This document shows positions 19,008-29,424 of a stretch of 64,000 nt of DNA, piece after piece. A program made the translations under genes and the position numbers. How positions within the stretch are numbered: the first letter of the stretch is position 1; every line of letters starts with the position of its first letter. The notes beneath the pieces are model-generated. The model ran no database searches and was not told the DNA's origin. It saw only the letters and a list, made by a program, of their open reading frames with translations. Source of the stretch: Shewanella abyssi (lineage in GTDB: Bacteria; Pseudomonadota; Gammaproteobacteria; Enterobacterales; Shewanellaceae); contig NZ_JAKIKR010000003.1 of assembly GCF_023284025.1 (NCBI RefSeq), forward strand, positions 62,001 to 126,000, given 5' to 3'.

Positions 19008-21340
19008 TGATAACTCAACCACTAAGCCCAGCGACTGAGGCTGCCGCAGACAAAATTGCGATGCCACTACGCATCGCACTTTTGGTGTTGCCAGCAATAG
19101 AGTTAAACAATGACGAGCTGGCGGCATTGTTGCCAGAACTTAACCGTCAGGAGCTAGGTTCAGCACAAGATGTATCGTTAGTCGACAGTATTGTAAAAAT
19201 AACCGTTGATGACTTTAAAGATGCCAGTTTTGAAAAGCAGTTAGACCGGACGATTAGCGCTATTGAAGAGGGTAAGTTGGTACAGCTAACCACACGCGAT
19301 CATGCTCTGTTAATGATGCCCGCGTTGAAAGCTGCCCAGCTTAGAATACATCCTCATGCACAGCTCACTGCCATGCAGCGAACAAGCATCAACAGCAACA
19401 ACAGTGCAGATAGCAGCTTGACTCGTGCACTCGCCCAGGCAAAGCGTGAAAGCGCACATTTAAGCAAGCTTGAGCAACACAATGACCTTGATAGCAAGGC
19501 GCAGTTCGCTGCCATGCATCAACTTATTAGCCAGCTTGCCAGTCGCACACACTATCGAGACGAGCTCAATGACGGCGTGGCATTAAGCCCAAAACAAGCC
19601 AGAAGCCATTATTGGTTTACCGAGTATCATCAAGCCCGCGTCGCGGCGATTAGCTTTAATAATGGTCCGCAATCGGTGAGCTTTGTGATAGCCCAAGGCA
19701 CCGGCTTTATCGCGGCTAAATCTTTGCTTAATCATCAGCGTTTGCAGTTTATCCTTTGCGGTGACAACCAAGCAGAGCTTAGCCAAGCGATCAGCGCGTT
19801 AGCGGCAGAGCTTGAATCACTGAAAGCTGGACACTCTGAACGCTGTGGGCACTCTGAAAATAGTGATATCAGCGTGCTGCAAGCGATGGTCAGCAATTTA
19901 AGGCAGTACAAAACAAAGAGCACAACAAAGAGCACTAAAGCTCAGCTTTGTGCCGTGCTCAATGCCAACTCAGTTGAGGCTATGCAGCTTGAACTGAGTG
20001 CATTAAAGGCGGCCGTGGCTAAAACCATTGCGGAGCAGACCCAGTATAAAACCCCAAGCGGCAGTTACTTCACCGCTCATGCTTTGGGCAATCAAGCCGA
20101 AGCGGGCCTCGCCTTTGTCTACCCCGGTGTCGGTACTGTTTACGCCGACATGTTAAGTGAACTGCATCAATACTTTCCAGCGCTATACGCCAAACTTGAA
20201 CGTGAAGGCGATCTAAAATCTATGCTGCAAGCTGAGCAGATCTACCATTTAGATCCCAAGCGTGCAGCCGCGATGGACTTAGGAGACTTAGCCATTGCAG
20301 GTGTTGGCAGCAGTTATATTCTGACGCAACTATTAACCGAAGAATTTAAGGTTAGCCCAAACTTTGCACTGGGCTACTCTATGGGTGAAGCGTCAATGTG
20401 GGCCAGTCTTGGGGTGTGGAAAAATTCCCATGACTTGATCAGTAAAACCCAAACGGATCCCCTCTTTACCACTGCGATTTCAGGTAAATTGACCGCCGTT
20501 AGACAAGCATGGCAACTGAGCAATAATGAGCCCGACATTGTCTGGAACAGTTTTGTAGTCCGCAGCCCTGCAACGCCTATCAAAGCCTTGCTAGTCGATT
20601 ACCCGCGCGCTTACCTTGCGATTATTCAAGGTGATACCTGCGTCATCGCTGGCTGCGAAAGCCAGTGTAGAGCGCTACTGTCTGCACTGGGTAAACGTGG
20701 CATTGCTGCTAATCGAGTCACCGCCATGCATACTCCACCCGCAATGGAGGAGCATAGCAATGTGGTTAGCTTCTATCAGCAACCGCTTCGAGACGAGCTA
20801 CCAAATGGGATTAAATTCTTAAGTGCTGCAAACCTCTGTGGTGAACCACGCCATCAAGCGATTAATAAGTTAGGCAATCAACTCGATAGCCAAGTTGTCG
20901 CCCAATCGATTGCCGACACCTTTTGCCATACCTTGGACTTTACCGCGCTTATCCATAGCGCCCAACGTCAAGGTGCAAAGCTATTTGTTGAGCTTGGGGC
21001 AGACAGACAAAACTGCACCTTAATCGACAAAATTGCTAAGCAAGATAGTCAGGATAAAAACGCGGCAGCGCTACTTGAAAACGCACCTTGCTGCACAGTG
21101 CCAATGAATGCAAAAGGCAGCAGCGATGCGGTCAACTTACTAAAAGCACTAGGGCAACTCATTAGCCATGGCGTGCCACTGTCAGTCACACCGCTTATTG
21201 ATGGACTCGCGCGCGAGATAGCCCGCACCACCTTATTGAATAAACAGCGACCCAATAGCAAGTCTGGCCAAGGCCAACAAGATAGCAGCAACGCTATCGC
21301 TTCGTCCTATGACACTACATCACTCAAAGGGGAAGTCTAA
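19007..21340 (+). CDS. pfaB: PUFA synthase subunit PfaB (acyltransferase)
   Basis: A 777-residue subunit with one recognisable catalytic domain: an acyltransferase spanning roughly residues 360-690, with YPGVGTVYADML at its start and the nucleophile Ser458 in GYSMGE (GxSxG). The N-terminal 350 residues look like a decayed, non-catalytic region rich in Ala, Gln and Ser. PfaB is thought to influence which product (EPA, DHA or ARA) is made. The start is GTG and overlaps the pfaA stop by one base (TAGTG), so translation is probably coupled. It also overlaps pfaC by one base. Confidence 0.96.
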   Translation: MITQPLSPATEAAADKIAMPLRIALLVLPAIELNNDELAALLPELNRQELGSAQDVSLVDSIVKITVDDFKDASFEKQLDRTISAIEEGKLVQLTTRDHALLMMPALKAAQLRIHPHAQLTAMQRTSINSNNSADSSLTRALAQAKRESAHLSKLEQHNDLDSKAQFAAMHQLISQLASRTHYRDELNDGVALSPKQARSHYWFTEYHQARVAAISFNNGPQSVSFVIAQGTGFIAAKSLLNHQRLQFILCGDNQAELSQAISALAAELESLKAGHSERCGHSENSDISVLQAMVSNLRQYKTKSTTKSTKAQLCAVLNANSVEAMQLELSALKAAVAKTIAEQTQYKTPSGSYFTAHALGNQAEAGLAFVYPGVGTVYADMLSELHQYFPALYAKLEREGDLKSMLQAEQIYHLDPKRAAAMDLGDLAIAGVGSSYILTQLLTEEFKVSPNFALGYSMGEASMWASLGVWKNSHDLISKTQTDPLFTTAISGKLTAVRQAWQLSNNEPDIVWNSFVVRSPATPIKALLVDYPRAYLAIIQGDTCVIAGCESQCRALLSALGKRGIAANRVTAMHTPPAMEEHSNVVSFYQQPLRDELPNGIKFLSAANLCGEPRHQAINKLGNQLDSQVVAQSIADTFCHTLDFTALIHSAQRQGAKLFVELGADRQNCTLIDKIAKQDSQDKNAAALLENAPCCTVPMNAKGSSDAVNLLKALGQLISHGVPLSVTPLIDGLAREIARTTLLNKQRPNSKSGQGQQDSSNAIASSYDTTSLKGEV

Positions 21341-24300
21341 TGTCTGTAACAGACAACACTTCTAACCACGTTTCGAGTAAGCCCAATACGTCGAGTAAGC
21401 AAAGCAAGATTGCCATCGTCGGTTTAGCCACTCTGTACCCAGATGCTAACAGCCCGCAGCAGTTTTGGCAGAACCTACTCGACAAGCGAGATTCTCGCAG
21501 CACCTTGACCGACAAAAAGTTAGGCGCTAGCAGCGCTGACTACCAAGGTGTGCAAGGTCAGTCAGACCGTTTTTATTGTGATAAAGGCGGCTACATTGAA
21601 AACTTCAGCTTTGACTCAGCCGGCTACAAACTATCCGCCGATAGCTTAGAAGGTTTAGACCATAGTTTTTTATGGGCACTCGACACCAGTCGTAAAGCCC
21701 TCGAAGATGCTGGCATTTCACTTGATAACAATGAATTACTCGGCCGCACTGGCGTTATCATGGGCGCACTGTCTTTTCCGACAGAGCGTTCAAACGACCT
21801 GTTTTTGCCTATTTATCACAGCGCAGTAGAAAAAGCGCTGCAAGATAAATTGGCCAGCAACAACTTTAAGCTCAGCCCAACCAATGCTGCCACTGCGCGA
21901 GCCAATAACGAAGCAACGCTTGAGAGTGCTAACGGCGCGATTGCCCACAACGCCTCTAAAGTGGTTGCCGATGCATTAGGCCTTGGCAGCACCCAGCTCA
22001 GCCTTGATGCCGCCTGTGCCAGTTCAGTTTACTCACTCAAACTTGCCTGTGATTACTTAAGCACGGGCAAAGCGGATGTGATGCTCGCGGGCGCAGTATC
22101 GGGCGCAGATCCCTTCTTCATCAATATGGGGTTTTCAATCTTCCATGCCTACCCAGATCACGGCGTATCCGTGCCATTTGATGGTGATAGCAAAGGCTTG
22201 TTCGCCGGTGAAGGTGCGGGCGTATTAGTGCTTAAGCGTCTTGAGGATGCCGAGCGTGACAACGACAAAATCTACGCCGTTGTCAGTGGTGTGGGTTTAT
22301 CGAATGACGGTAAAGGCCAGTTTGTACTGAGCCCGAACCCTAAAGGTCAGGTAAAAGCGTTCGAGCGTGCCTATGCCGCCAGTGATATAGAGCCAAAAGA
22401 CATTGAAGTGATTGAATGTCATGCCACTGGTACGCCGCTAGGAGACAAAATTGAGCTCACCTCAATGGAGACCTTTTTTGAAGACAAGCTGCAAGGGTCG
22501 AGCGCGCCGCTTATCGGTTCAGCAAAATCCAACCTAGGCCATTTGCTCACCGCGGCGGGAATGCCCGGGATCATGAAGATGATCTTTGCCATGAAAGAGG
22601 GCTTATTGCCGCCAAGCATTAACATTAGCGATGCTATTGCATCGCCTAATAAGCTATTTGGAAAAGCAACGCTGCCTCGCTTGGTCCAAGGTTGGCCAGA
22701 CAAAGCCAGCAATACCACGGCAGGGGTTAAAACCCGTCATGCCGGTGTGTCTGTATTTGGTTTTGGTGGTTGCAACGCCCACCTGTTACTTGAATCGTAT
22801 ACGCCAACCTCCGCTGACGCTCCCAAGCTAAAAGCAGCTCTTGCAGGTTTAGCAGCACCAGCGCCGCTTAAAATTGTGGGTCTAAGCTCGCACTTTGGTC
22901 CACTGAGCAATATTAATCAGCTGGATGCGGCGATTGCTAATAATAGCGATGCCTTTATTGCCCTGCCAACCAAGCGTTGGAAGGGTTTGGAAAAACACCC
23001 AGAACTATTGGCTCAGTTTGGCCTCAACGCAGCGCCCAAAGGCGCTTATATTGATAATTTCGAGCTGGATTTCTTACGCTTTAAACTGCCACCTAATGAA
23101 GATGATCGCTTGATCTCACAGCAACTGATGTTGATGCGGATCACCGATGAAGCCATTCGTGATGCCAAGCTAAAACCTGGCCAAAAAGTGGCTGTATTAG
23201 TGGCAATGGAAACCGAGCTTGAACTGCATCAGTTCCGTGGCCGCGTTAACTTACACACTCAGCTGCAGCAAAGCCTTGCTGGTATTGGCGTGAACTTAAC
23301 GGCAGATGAGTATCAAGCACTCGAAGCCATTGCGATGGATAGCGTACTTGATGCTGCAAAACTGAATCAGTACACCAGCTTTATTGGCAACATCATGGCA
23401 TCTCGCGTGTCATCGCTGTGGGACTTTAATGGTCCAGCCTTTACCATATCGGCAGCGGAGCAGTCGGTAAGCCGCTGTATTGATGTCGCGCAAAACCTGA
23501 TTGCTGAAGATAACCTTGATGCCGTGGTCATTGCTGCTGTGGACTTGTCTGGCAGTTTTGAGCAAGTGATCTTAAAGAACAGTATCGCCCCAGTGGCGAT
23601 GACACCCAATAGCCCAGCCCCAAGCCAGAACAGTTGGAATGTGGGTGAAGGTGCTGGCGCGATTGTCTTGGTCAAAGATGAAAGCACCTCCGGTCGCGCC
23701 TACGGTCAAATTGATGCATTAGCTTTTGGTCATGCGCAGCAATTATCTAAGGTCACCGATACCCTTTTAAGCCAAGCCGCAACCGATAGCAGCAGTGTTA
23801 ATGTGCTTGAAACCAACATTGCGCCAGGCAGCTTAACCACCGAGACGGCAAGCCACTTGCTTAGCGAAGCGTTCCCTAACGCAATTGCCACCAGCGCCGA
23901 TAGCCGTGTTGGCCACTGCTTTGCCGCCGCCGGTATGGCAAGTTTGCTGCATGGATTATTAAATGTATCGCGAACGAAAGCCTCCAATAGCAAAGCCTTA
24001 GTGACCAACGTGAGTGAGGATCAAGTTTCTCAGTTGCTGCTAAGCCAGAGCGATATCGAGCAGCAAGCGCTGGGTTTACGTTTGGCTAGTGAGCTTAAAT
24101 CTGACGCCAAACATCAGCTGGTAAAACAAGTGACCTTGGGTGGTCGCGACATTTACCAGCATATTTATGATGCGCCGTTAGCGGAATTAACCTCGATTCA
24201 GCACAAATTTGCCAGCGGCAGCGCTTCTAGCGTAAGCCAGCTGCCAATCAAACCTATTATTGCCAGAGCGCAACAGACAGCTCAGCAATCTACCTTACCT

Positions 24301-27264
24301 ATGAGTACAGCAACTGCCCCCGTTCAAGTAACGGCTGCGGTTTCGGCTCAAGCATTAGGCACTTTATCTATGACGACTCAAGTTAAACCGACTCTAGTGA
24401 ACCCAGCAGCAAGCAATACTGTCACCGCAATTGATGGATCTGCAGCTGACTTAACCGCATTCCAACAGAATCAGCAACTGACGCATCAAGCGCATCACGC
24501 CTTTCTGAAAAGTCGTTCTGCGGGAATGCAAGTTGCCGACGCACTGTTAAAGCAGCAACTGGCACAAGTGACCGGCCAAGCAACCGCACAAGCATCCGAC
24601 CAAGCGGCAGCGCCGGTGTTAACCGCCCCAGCCGTTATAGCTACAGAGCCTGCAAGCGTGGCTAACGTCGCGGTTATTGCGCCGGATCATGGCAACGTAG
24701 CGCCTTATATTGCTCCGACCCCTGCGCTTAAGCCTTGTATTTGGAACTACGCCGATCTTGTGGAATATGCTGAAGGTGATATTGGCAATGTATTTGGCAG
24801 TGATTACGCCATCATCGATAGCTATTCCCGTCGCGTTCGCCTACCCACCACCGATTACCTATTGGTATCACGCGTAACCAAACTTAATGCCACCATGAAC
24901 GAGTACAAGCCTTGTTCAATGACCACTGAATATGACATCCCCGTGGATGCGCCTTACTTAGTCGATGGTCAGATCCCATGGGCCGTTGCGGTAGAATCTG
25001 GTCAATGTGACTTGATGTTGATCAGCTATTTAGGCATCGACTTTGAAAACAAGGGTGAGCGTGTTTATCGCCTACTTGATTGTACCCTCACCTTCCTTGG
25101 CGACTTGCCACGTGGCGGCGACACCCTGCGTTATGATATTAAAATCAACAACTATGCCCGTAACGGCGAAACACTGTTGTTCTTCTTCTCTTACGAGTGT
25201 TTTGTTGGCGATACCATGATCCTTAAGATGGACGGTGGTTGTGCAGGCTTCTTCACCGATGAAGAGCTGGCTGACGGCAAAGGCGTTATTCACACTGAAG
25301 ATGAGATCAAAGCCCGCTACTTAGTGGTGAAGAAGACCTTCAACCCGCTACTAGATTGCCCTAAAACCAGCTTTAGCTATGGTGATATCCATAAGCTACT
25401 AACTGCCGATATCGAAGGCTGTTTTGGTCCAAGCCACAAAGGGGCGCCGCAGCCATCACTTTGTTTCGCATCAGAGAAGTTCTTGATGATCGAACAAGTG
25501 AGTAAGCTTGATCGCAATGGCGGCACATGGGGCCTAGGTCTTATCGAAGGCCAAAAGCAACTTGAGGCTAACCATTGGTACTTCCCTTGTCATTTCCAAG
25601 GTGACCAAGTGATGGCTGGCTCACTGATGGCCGAAGGTTGTGGTCAACTATTGCAGTTCTACATGCTGCACTTAGGCATGCACACTCAAACACAAAACGG
25701 TCGTTTCCAACCCCTTGAAAATGCATCGCAACAAGTGCGATGTCGTGGACAGGTATTGCCACAATCAGGCATGCTCACTTACCGCATGGAAATAACTGAA
25801 ATTGGTTTTAGTCCTCGCCCCTATGCCAAAGCCAATATCGATATTTTGCTAAACGGCAAGGCCGTGGTTGATTTCCAAAACTTAGGCGTGATGATCAAAG
25901 AGGAAGAGGAGTGTGTTCGCTACCCGCTAGCGCCTGCGGCGTCTCTCAGTAATGAGTCTACGAGTTCTCAAGCAACTGCAACGTCTCCTAAAGCTTACCA
26001 GCCGGCATCGATTAACGCCCCTCTGATGGCACAAATCCCTGATTTGAGCAAAGAGCCCAACAAAGGCGTTATCCCTATTTCACACGTAGAAGCGCCTATC
26101 ACGCCGGATTATCCAAACCGTGTGCCTGATACAGTGCCGTTTACGCCGTATCACATGTTTGAGTTTGCCACTGGTAACATTGAAAACTGCTTCGGCCCAG
26201 AGTTTTCAATCTACCGCGGTATGATCCCACCACGTACTCCCTGCGGCGATCTACAAGTGACCACGCGCGTCATTGAAGTCAACGGTAAACGCGGCGAATT
26301 TAAAAAGCCTTCATCGTGTATCGCTGAGTACGAAGTGCCAAGCGACGCATGGTATTTCGACAAGAATAACCACGCTTCGACCATGCCATACTCGATATTG
26401 ATGGAGATATCCTTGCAACCTAACGGTTTCATTTCAGGTTACATGGGCACCACATTAGGTTTCCCAGGTCTTGAGCTGTTTTTCCGAAACCTAGATGGCA
26501 GCGGCGAGCTACTGCGTGATGTCGATCTTCGTGGTAAAACCATTCGCAATGACTCGCGCTTACTCTCTACTGTAATGGCCGGCACCAACATCATCCAAAG
26601 CTTCAGCTTCGAGCTCAGTACCGATGGTGAACCCTTCTATCGCGGCAACGCGGTATTCGGTTACTTTAAAGGTGACGCTCTGAAAGATCAGCTCGGTCTG
26701 GATAAGGGTAAAGTCACTCAGCCTTGGCACGTTGCTAAAGGCATTGCCGCTGACACTAGGGTCAATCTACTGGACAAGGGCGCTCGTCACTTCAATGCTC
26801 CTGCAAGCCAACCGCATTACCGTTTGGCCGGTGGCCAGCTTAACTTTATCGACACTGTCGAGATTGTTGATAATGGCGGCACTGATGGTTTAGGTTATCT
26901 ATACGCTGAGCGTACGATTGACCCAAGCGATTGGTTCTTCCAGTTCCACTTCCATCAAGATCCAGTGATGCCTGGCTCACTAGGTGTTGAAGCGATTATT
27001 GAAACCATGCAAACTTATGCGATTAGCAAAGATTTGGGTGCCGGCTTTAAAAATCCAAAGTTCGGTCAAATTTTGTCGAACATCAAATGGAAGTACCGTG
27101 GTCAGATCAACCCATTAAATAAGCAGATGTCTATGGATGTCAGCATCACTTCCATCGAAGATGTCGATGGTAAGAAAGTCATCACCGGTAATGCCAGCCT
27201 AAGTAAAGATGGCCTGCGTATATACCAAGTGTTTGATATTGCTATCTCTATCGAAGAAGCCTAA
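21340..27264 (+). CDS. pfaC: PUFA synthase subunit PfaC (KS-CLF-DH-DH)
   Basis: A 1974-residue subunit for condensation and dehydration/isomerisation. The first ketosynthase (residues about 20-490) has Cys226 in DAACASS, CHATGTPLGD and KSNLGHLLTAAG. The second (about 505-960) is chain-length-factor-like: the position of the catalytic Cys is Glu707 (SAAEQS), so it should not condense. After an Ala/Gln-rich linker come two FabA-type hotdog DH regions: His1418 in HFQGDQVMAGSL and His1870 in HFHQDPVMPGSLG. The first has Ala where FabA has Pro in the MPGSL motif. The start overlaps the pfaB stop (TAATG). Confidence 0.97.
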   Translation: MSVTDNTSNHVSSKPNTSSKQSKIAIVGLATLYPDANSPQQFWQNLLDKRDSRSTLTDKKLGASSADYQGVQGQSDRFYCDKGGYIENFSFDSAGYKLSADSLEGLDHSFLWALDTSRKALEDAGISLDNNELLGRTGVIMGALSFPTERSNDLFLPIYHSAVEKALQDKLASNNFKLSPTNAATARANNEATLESANGAIAHNASKVVADALGLGSTQLSLDAACASSVYSLKLACDYLSTGKADVMLAGAVSGADPFFINMGFSIFHAYPDHGVSVPFDGDSKGLFAGEGAGVLVLKRLEDAERDNDKIYAVVSGVGLSNDGKGQFVLSPNPKGQVKAFERAYAASDIEPKDIEVIECHATGTPLGDKIELTSMETFFEDKLQGSSAPLIGSAKSNLGHLLTAAGMPGIMKMIFAMKEGLLPPSINISDAIASPNKLFGKATLPRLVQGWPDKASNTTAGVKTRHAGVSVFGFGGCNAHLLLESYTPTSADAPKLKAALAGLAAPAPLKIVGLSSHFGPLSNINQLDAAIANNSDAFIALPTKRWKGLEKHPELLAQFGLNAAPKGAYIDNFELDFLRFKLPPNEDDRLISQQLMLMRITDEAIRDAKLKPGQKVAVLVAMETELELHQFRGRVNLHTQLQQSLAGIGVNLTADEYQALEAIAMDSVLDAAKLNQYTSFIGNIMASRVSSLWDFNGPAFTISAAEQSVSRCIDVAQNLIAEDNLDAVVIAAVDLSGSFEQVILKNSIAPVAMTPNSPAPSQNSWNVGEGAGAIVLVKDESTSGRAYGQIDALAFGHAQQLSKVTDTLLSQAATDSSSVNVLETNIAPGSLTTETASHLLSEAFPNAIATSADSRVGHCFAAAGMASLLHGLLNVSRTKASNSKALVTNVSEDQVSQLLLSQSDIEQQALGLRLASELKSDAKHQLVKQVTLGGRDIYQHIYDAPLAELTSIQHKFASGSASSVSQLPIKPIIARAQQTAQQSTLPMSTATAPVQVTAAVSAQALGTLSMTTQVKPTLVNPAASNTVTAIDGSAADLTAFQQNQQLTHQAHHAFLKSRSAGMQVADALLKQQLAQVTGQATAQASDQAAAPVLTAPAVIATEPASVANVAVIAPDHGNVAPYIAPTPALKPCIWNYADLVEYAEGDIGNVFGSDYAIIDSYSRRVRLPTTDYLLVSRVTKLNATMNEYKPCSMTTEYDIPVDAPYLVDGQIPWAVAVESGQCDLMLISYLGIDFENKGERVYRLLDCTLTFLGDLPRGGDTLRYDIKINNYARNGETLLFFFSYECFVGDTMILKMDGGCAGFFTDEELADGKGVIHTEDEIKARYLVVKKTFNPLLDCPKTSFSYGDIHKLLTADIEGCFGPSHKGAPQPSLCFASEKFLMIEQVSKLDRNGGTWGLGLIEGQKQLEANHWYFPCHFQGDQVMAGSLMAEGCGQLLQFYMLHLGMHTQTQNGRFQPLENASQQVRCRGQVLPQSGMLTYRMEITEIGFSPRPYAKANIDILLNGKAVVDFQNLGVMIKEEEECVRYPLAPAASLSNESTSSQATATSPKAYQPASINAPLMAQIPDLSKEPNKGVIPISHVEAPITPDYPNRVPDTVPFTPYHMFEFATGNIENCFGPEFSIYRGMIPPRTPCGDLQVTTRVIEVNGKRGEFKKPSSCIAEYEVPSDAWYFDKNNHASTMPYSILMEISLQPNGFISGYMGTTLGFPGLELFFRNLDGSGELLRDVDLRGKTIRNDSRLLSTVMAGTNIIQSFSFELSTDGEPFYRGNAVFGYFKGDALKDQLGLDKGKVTQPWHVAKGIAADTRVNLLDKGARHFNAPASQPHYRLAGGQLNFIDTVEIVDNGGTDGLGYLYAERTIDPSDWFFQFHFHQDPVMPGSLGVEAIIETMQTYAISKDLGAGFKNPKFGQILSNIKWKYRGQINPLNKQMSMDVSITSIEDVDGKKVITGNASLSKDGLRIYQVFDIAISIEEA

Positions 27265-27285
27265 AAGCTACGCTTTTTTGCTTAG

Positions 27286-27318
27286 TTAATGACTAAAGGA
27301 GAGCGCTTTAGTCATTAA
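27286..27318 (+). terminator. Strong hairpin after pfaC
   Basis: A perfect 13-bp inverted repeat (TTAATGACTAAAG / CTTTAGTCATTAA) with a 7-nt loop, 21 bp past the pfaC stop. No T run follows, so it may stabilise or attenuate the pfaABC transcript rather than end it. Confidence 0.5.
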
Positions 27319-27363
27319 AAGAATTGAGTATTAATTAAGAGAGTAGCGATTAGAGCTACTTTA

Positions 27364-27470
27364 GGCTGTTTATAACCTGGTGCCGTGCAAGTTTCTGAAA
27401 CATGGATGTTTCAGCAAAGTCCTCATGGATGAGTTGATGACGTCTTGCAAAGGCACGGTCATAAACAGTC
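27364..27470 (+). repeat. Structured intergenic repeat between pfaC and pfaD (copy 1)
   Basis: Long imperfect outer arms (27364-27391 and 27444-27470) containing GTGCCGTGCAAG and CTTGCAAAGGCAC enclose two inner hairpins: CTGAAACAT-GG-ATGTTTCAG at 27395-27414 and CTCAT-GG-ATGAG at 27422-27433. The folded form would be a three-way cloverleaf. A related element in reverse orientation lies after pfaD (29309-29424). Confidence 0.75.
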
Positions 27471-27514
27471 TCACACTGAACTAAAAGAATAAATTATTAA
27501 GGGTCTTAAATATA

Positions 27515-29143
27515 ATGAATCCTACCACAACAAACGAAATGCTATCTCCGTGGCCATGGGCAGTAAATGAGTCCAATATCAGCTTTGATGCCACCGTTAT
27601 GGAACAACAGCTTAAAGATTTCAGCCGTGGCTGCTATGTGGTCAATCATAGTGATAAAGGCTTTGGCATTGCCCAAACTGCCGATCTAGTCTCCGAGCAC
27701 GCGGCCAACAGCAACGCACTGCCTGTCGCAGCATTCACTCCTGCCCTTGGTACTGAGAGCCTAGGTGACAGCAATTTTCGTCGCGTACACGGCGTAAAGT
27801 ATGCTTACTACGCTGGCGCAATGGCTAACGGTATCTCATCTGAAGAGTTAGTTATCGCACTTGGACAAGCAGGCATTCTATGCTCGTTTGGCGCAGCAGG
27901 TCTTATCCCTAGCCGTGTGGAAGCTGCAATCAACCGTATTCAGAAAGCACTGCCGAACGGCCCTTACATGTTTAACCTTATTCATAGCCCAAGTGAGCCA
28001 GCGTTAGAGCGTGGCAGCGTTGAGCTATTTTTAAAGCATAAAGTGCGCACCGTTGAAGCATCTGCCTTTTTAGGCCTGACACCACAAATCGTCTATTACC
28101 GTGCCGCAGGTCTTAGCCGAGATAGCCATGGCAATGTGGTTATCGCTAACAAGGTGATTGCCAAAGTCAGCCGTACTGAAGTGGCTGAAAAATTCATGAT
28201 GCCAGCGCCAGCCAAAATGCTGCAAAAATTGGTCGATGATGGTTCAATCACTAGCGAACAGATGGAACTGGCACTCACAGTGCCTATGTCTGATGACATC
28301 ACAGCTGAAGCGGACTCAGGCGGTCATACCGATAACCGTCCATTAGTGACCTTGTTACCGACTATTTTAGCGCTTAAAGAAGAGATCCAAGAGAAGTATC
28401 AGTACCCAACACCTATCCGTGTTGGCTGTGGCGGCGGCGTTGGTACTCCCGATGCGGCACTAGCGACCTTTAACATGGGCGCGGCTTACATTGTTACGGG
28501 TTCAGTCAACCAAGCTTGCGTAGAAGCGGGGGCAAGTGAGCACACCCGCAAGCTACTGGCAAACACTGAGATGGCCGATGTGACCATGGCCCCCGCTGCC
28601 GACATGTTCGAGATGGGCGTCAAGCTGCAGGTAGTTAAGCGTGGTACGCTTTTCCCTATGCGAGCCAACAAGCTGTATGAACTCTACACCCGTTATGACT
28701 CTATCGAAGCCATCCCCAAAGATGAGCGCGAGAAATTAGAGAAGCAAGTGTTCCGCTCATCTCTTGATGAGATCTGGGCTGGCACAGTCGCCCACTTTAA
28801 CGAGCGTGACCCTAAACAAATTGAGCGCGCAGCAGGTAACCCTAAGCGTAAGATGGCACTCATCTTCCGCTGGTACCTGGGGCTTTCTAGCCGCTGGTCA
28901 AACTCTGGCGAAGTCGGCCGTGAAATGGATTATCAAATTTGGGCTGGTCCGGCACTCGGCGCATTCAACCAGTGGGCTAAAGGCAGTTACTTAGATAACT
29001 ACCAGGACCGTAATGCCGTCGATGTAGCCAAGCACCTGATGTATGGCGCAGCGTATCTTAACCGCGTTAATAGCTTAACTTCACAGGGCGTTAAGTTACC
29101 GACTCAATTACTACGCTGGAAGCCAACACAAAGAATGGCTTAA
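27515..29143 (+). CDS. pfaD: PUFA synthase enoyl reductase PfaD
   Basis: A 542-residue stand-alone, FMN-dependent enoyl reductase of the nitronate monooxygenase-like TIM-barrel fold, which saturates selected double bonds during synthesis. The FMN phosphate-binding region is visible as VGCGGGVGTPDAALATFNMG followed by GAAYIVTGSVNQACVEAG. The N-terminus (LSPWPWAVNE) is typical for PfaD. Only a weak AAGGG lies about 13 nt before the ATG. It is separated from pfaC by 250 bp containing a hairpin and a structured repeat, so its expression may be set differently from pfaRABC. A diverged remnant of its 3' end lies at 30529-30690. Confidence 0.97.
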   Translation: MNPTTTNEMLSPWPWAVNESNISFDATVMEQQLKDFSRGCYVVNHSDKGFGIAQTADLVSEHAANSNALPVAAFTPALGTESLGDSNFRRVHGVKYAYYAGAMANGISSEELVIALGQAGILCSFGAAGLIPSRVEAAINRIQKALPNGPYMFNLIHSPSEPALERGSVELFLKHKVRTVEASAFLGLTPQIVYYRAAGLSRDSHGNVVIANKVIAKVSRTEVAEKFMMPAPAKMLQKLVDDGSITSEQMELALTVPMSDDITAEADSGGHTDNRPLVTLLPTILALKEEIQEKYQYPTPIRVGCGGGVGTPDAALATFNMGAAYIVTGSVNQACVEAGASEHTRKLLANTEMADVTMAPAADMFEMGVKLQVVKRGTLFPMRANKLYELYTRYDSIEAIPKDEREKLEKQVFRSSLDEIWAGTVAHFNERDPKQIERAAGNPKRKMALIFRWYLGLSSRWSNSGEVGREMDYQIWAGPALGAFNQWAKGSYLDNYQDRNAVDVAKHLMYGAAYLNRVNSLTSQGVKLPTQLLRWKPTQRMA

Positions 29144-29219
29144 GGGCAGTTTCGAGGAAAAACTGAGAGTCAGCCTTGAGCGATTTTTAGAAAAAGATAA
29201 GCTTTAAGTAAAAGCTAAG

Positions 29220-29275
29220 AAAAAGCCACCGAACACTGCTTATTTAACTAAGTGGTTCTGGTGGCTTTTTTGTGT
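29220..29275 (+). terminator. Intrinsic terminator after pfaD
   Basis: An 11-bp stem (AAAAAGCCACC / GGTGGCTTTTT) enclosing a smaller internal hairpin, followed by T's. It closes the pfa operon. Confidence 0.85.
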
Positions 29276-29308
29276 GAGTTTGCATGAACTTGCCCTCATG
29301 TTATGCCG

Positions 29309-29424
29309 CTTATATGCCAGTGCCTTTGCAAGCCGCCGGCTCTTGACTTCAAAAAATAGACGTCCCTATAGGCTCTGCTAAATCATCCCTGATTTAGAAG
29401 CTTGCACGCCACAAGGCAGATAAG
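29309..29424 (-). repeat. Structured intergenic repeat after pfaD (copy 2, inverted)
   Basis: Outer arms 29309-29333 and 29400-29424 pair imperfectly over 25 nt. Inside are the perfect hairpin CTAAATCA-TCCC-TGATTTAG (29378-29397) and a weaker ATAG/CTAT hairpin at 29356-29369. Read on the minus strand, the arms give GGCGTGCAAG and CTTGCAAAGGCAC, matching copy 1 at 27364-27470, so both belong to one family. Confidence 0.65.
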
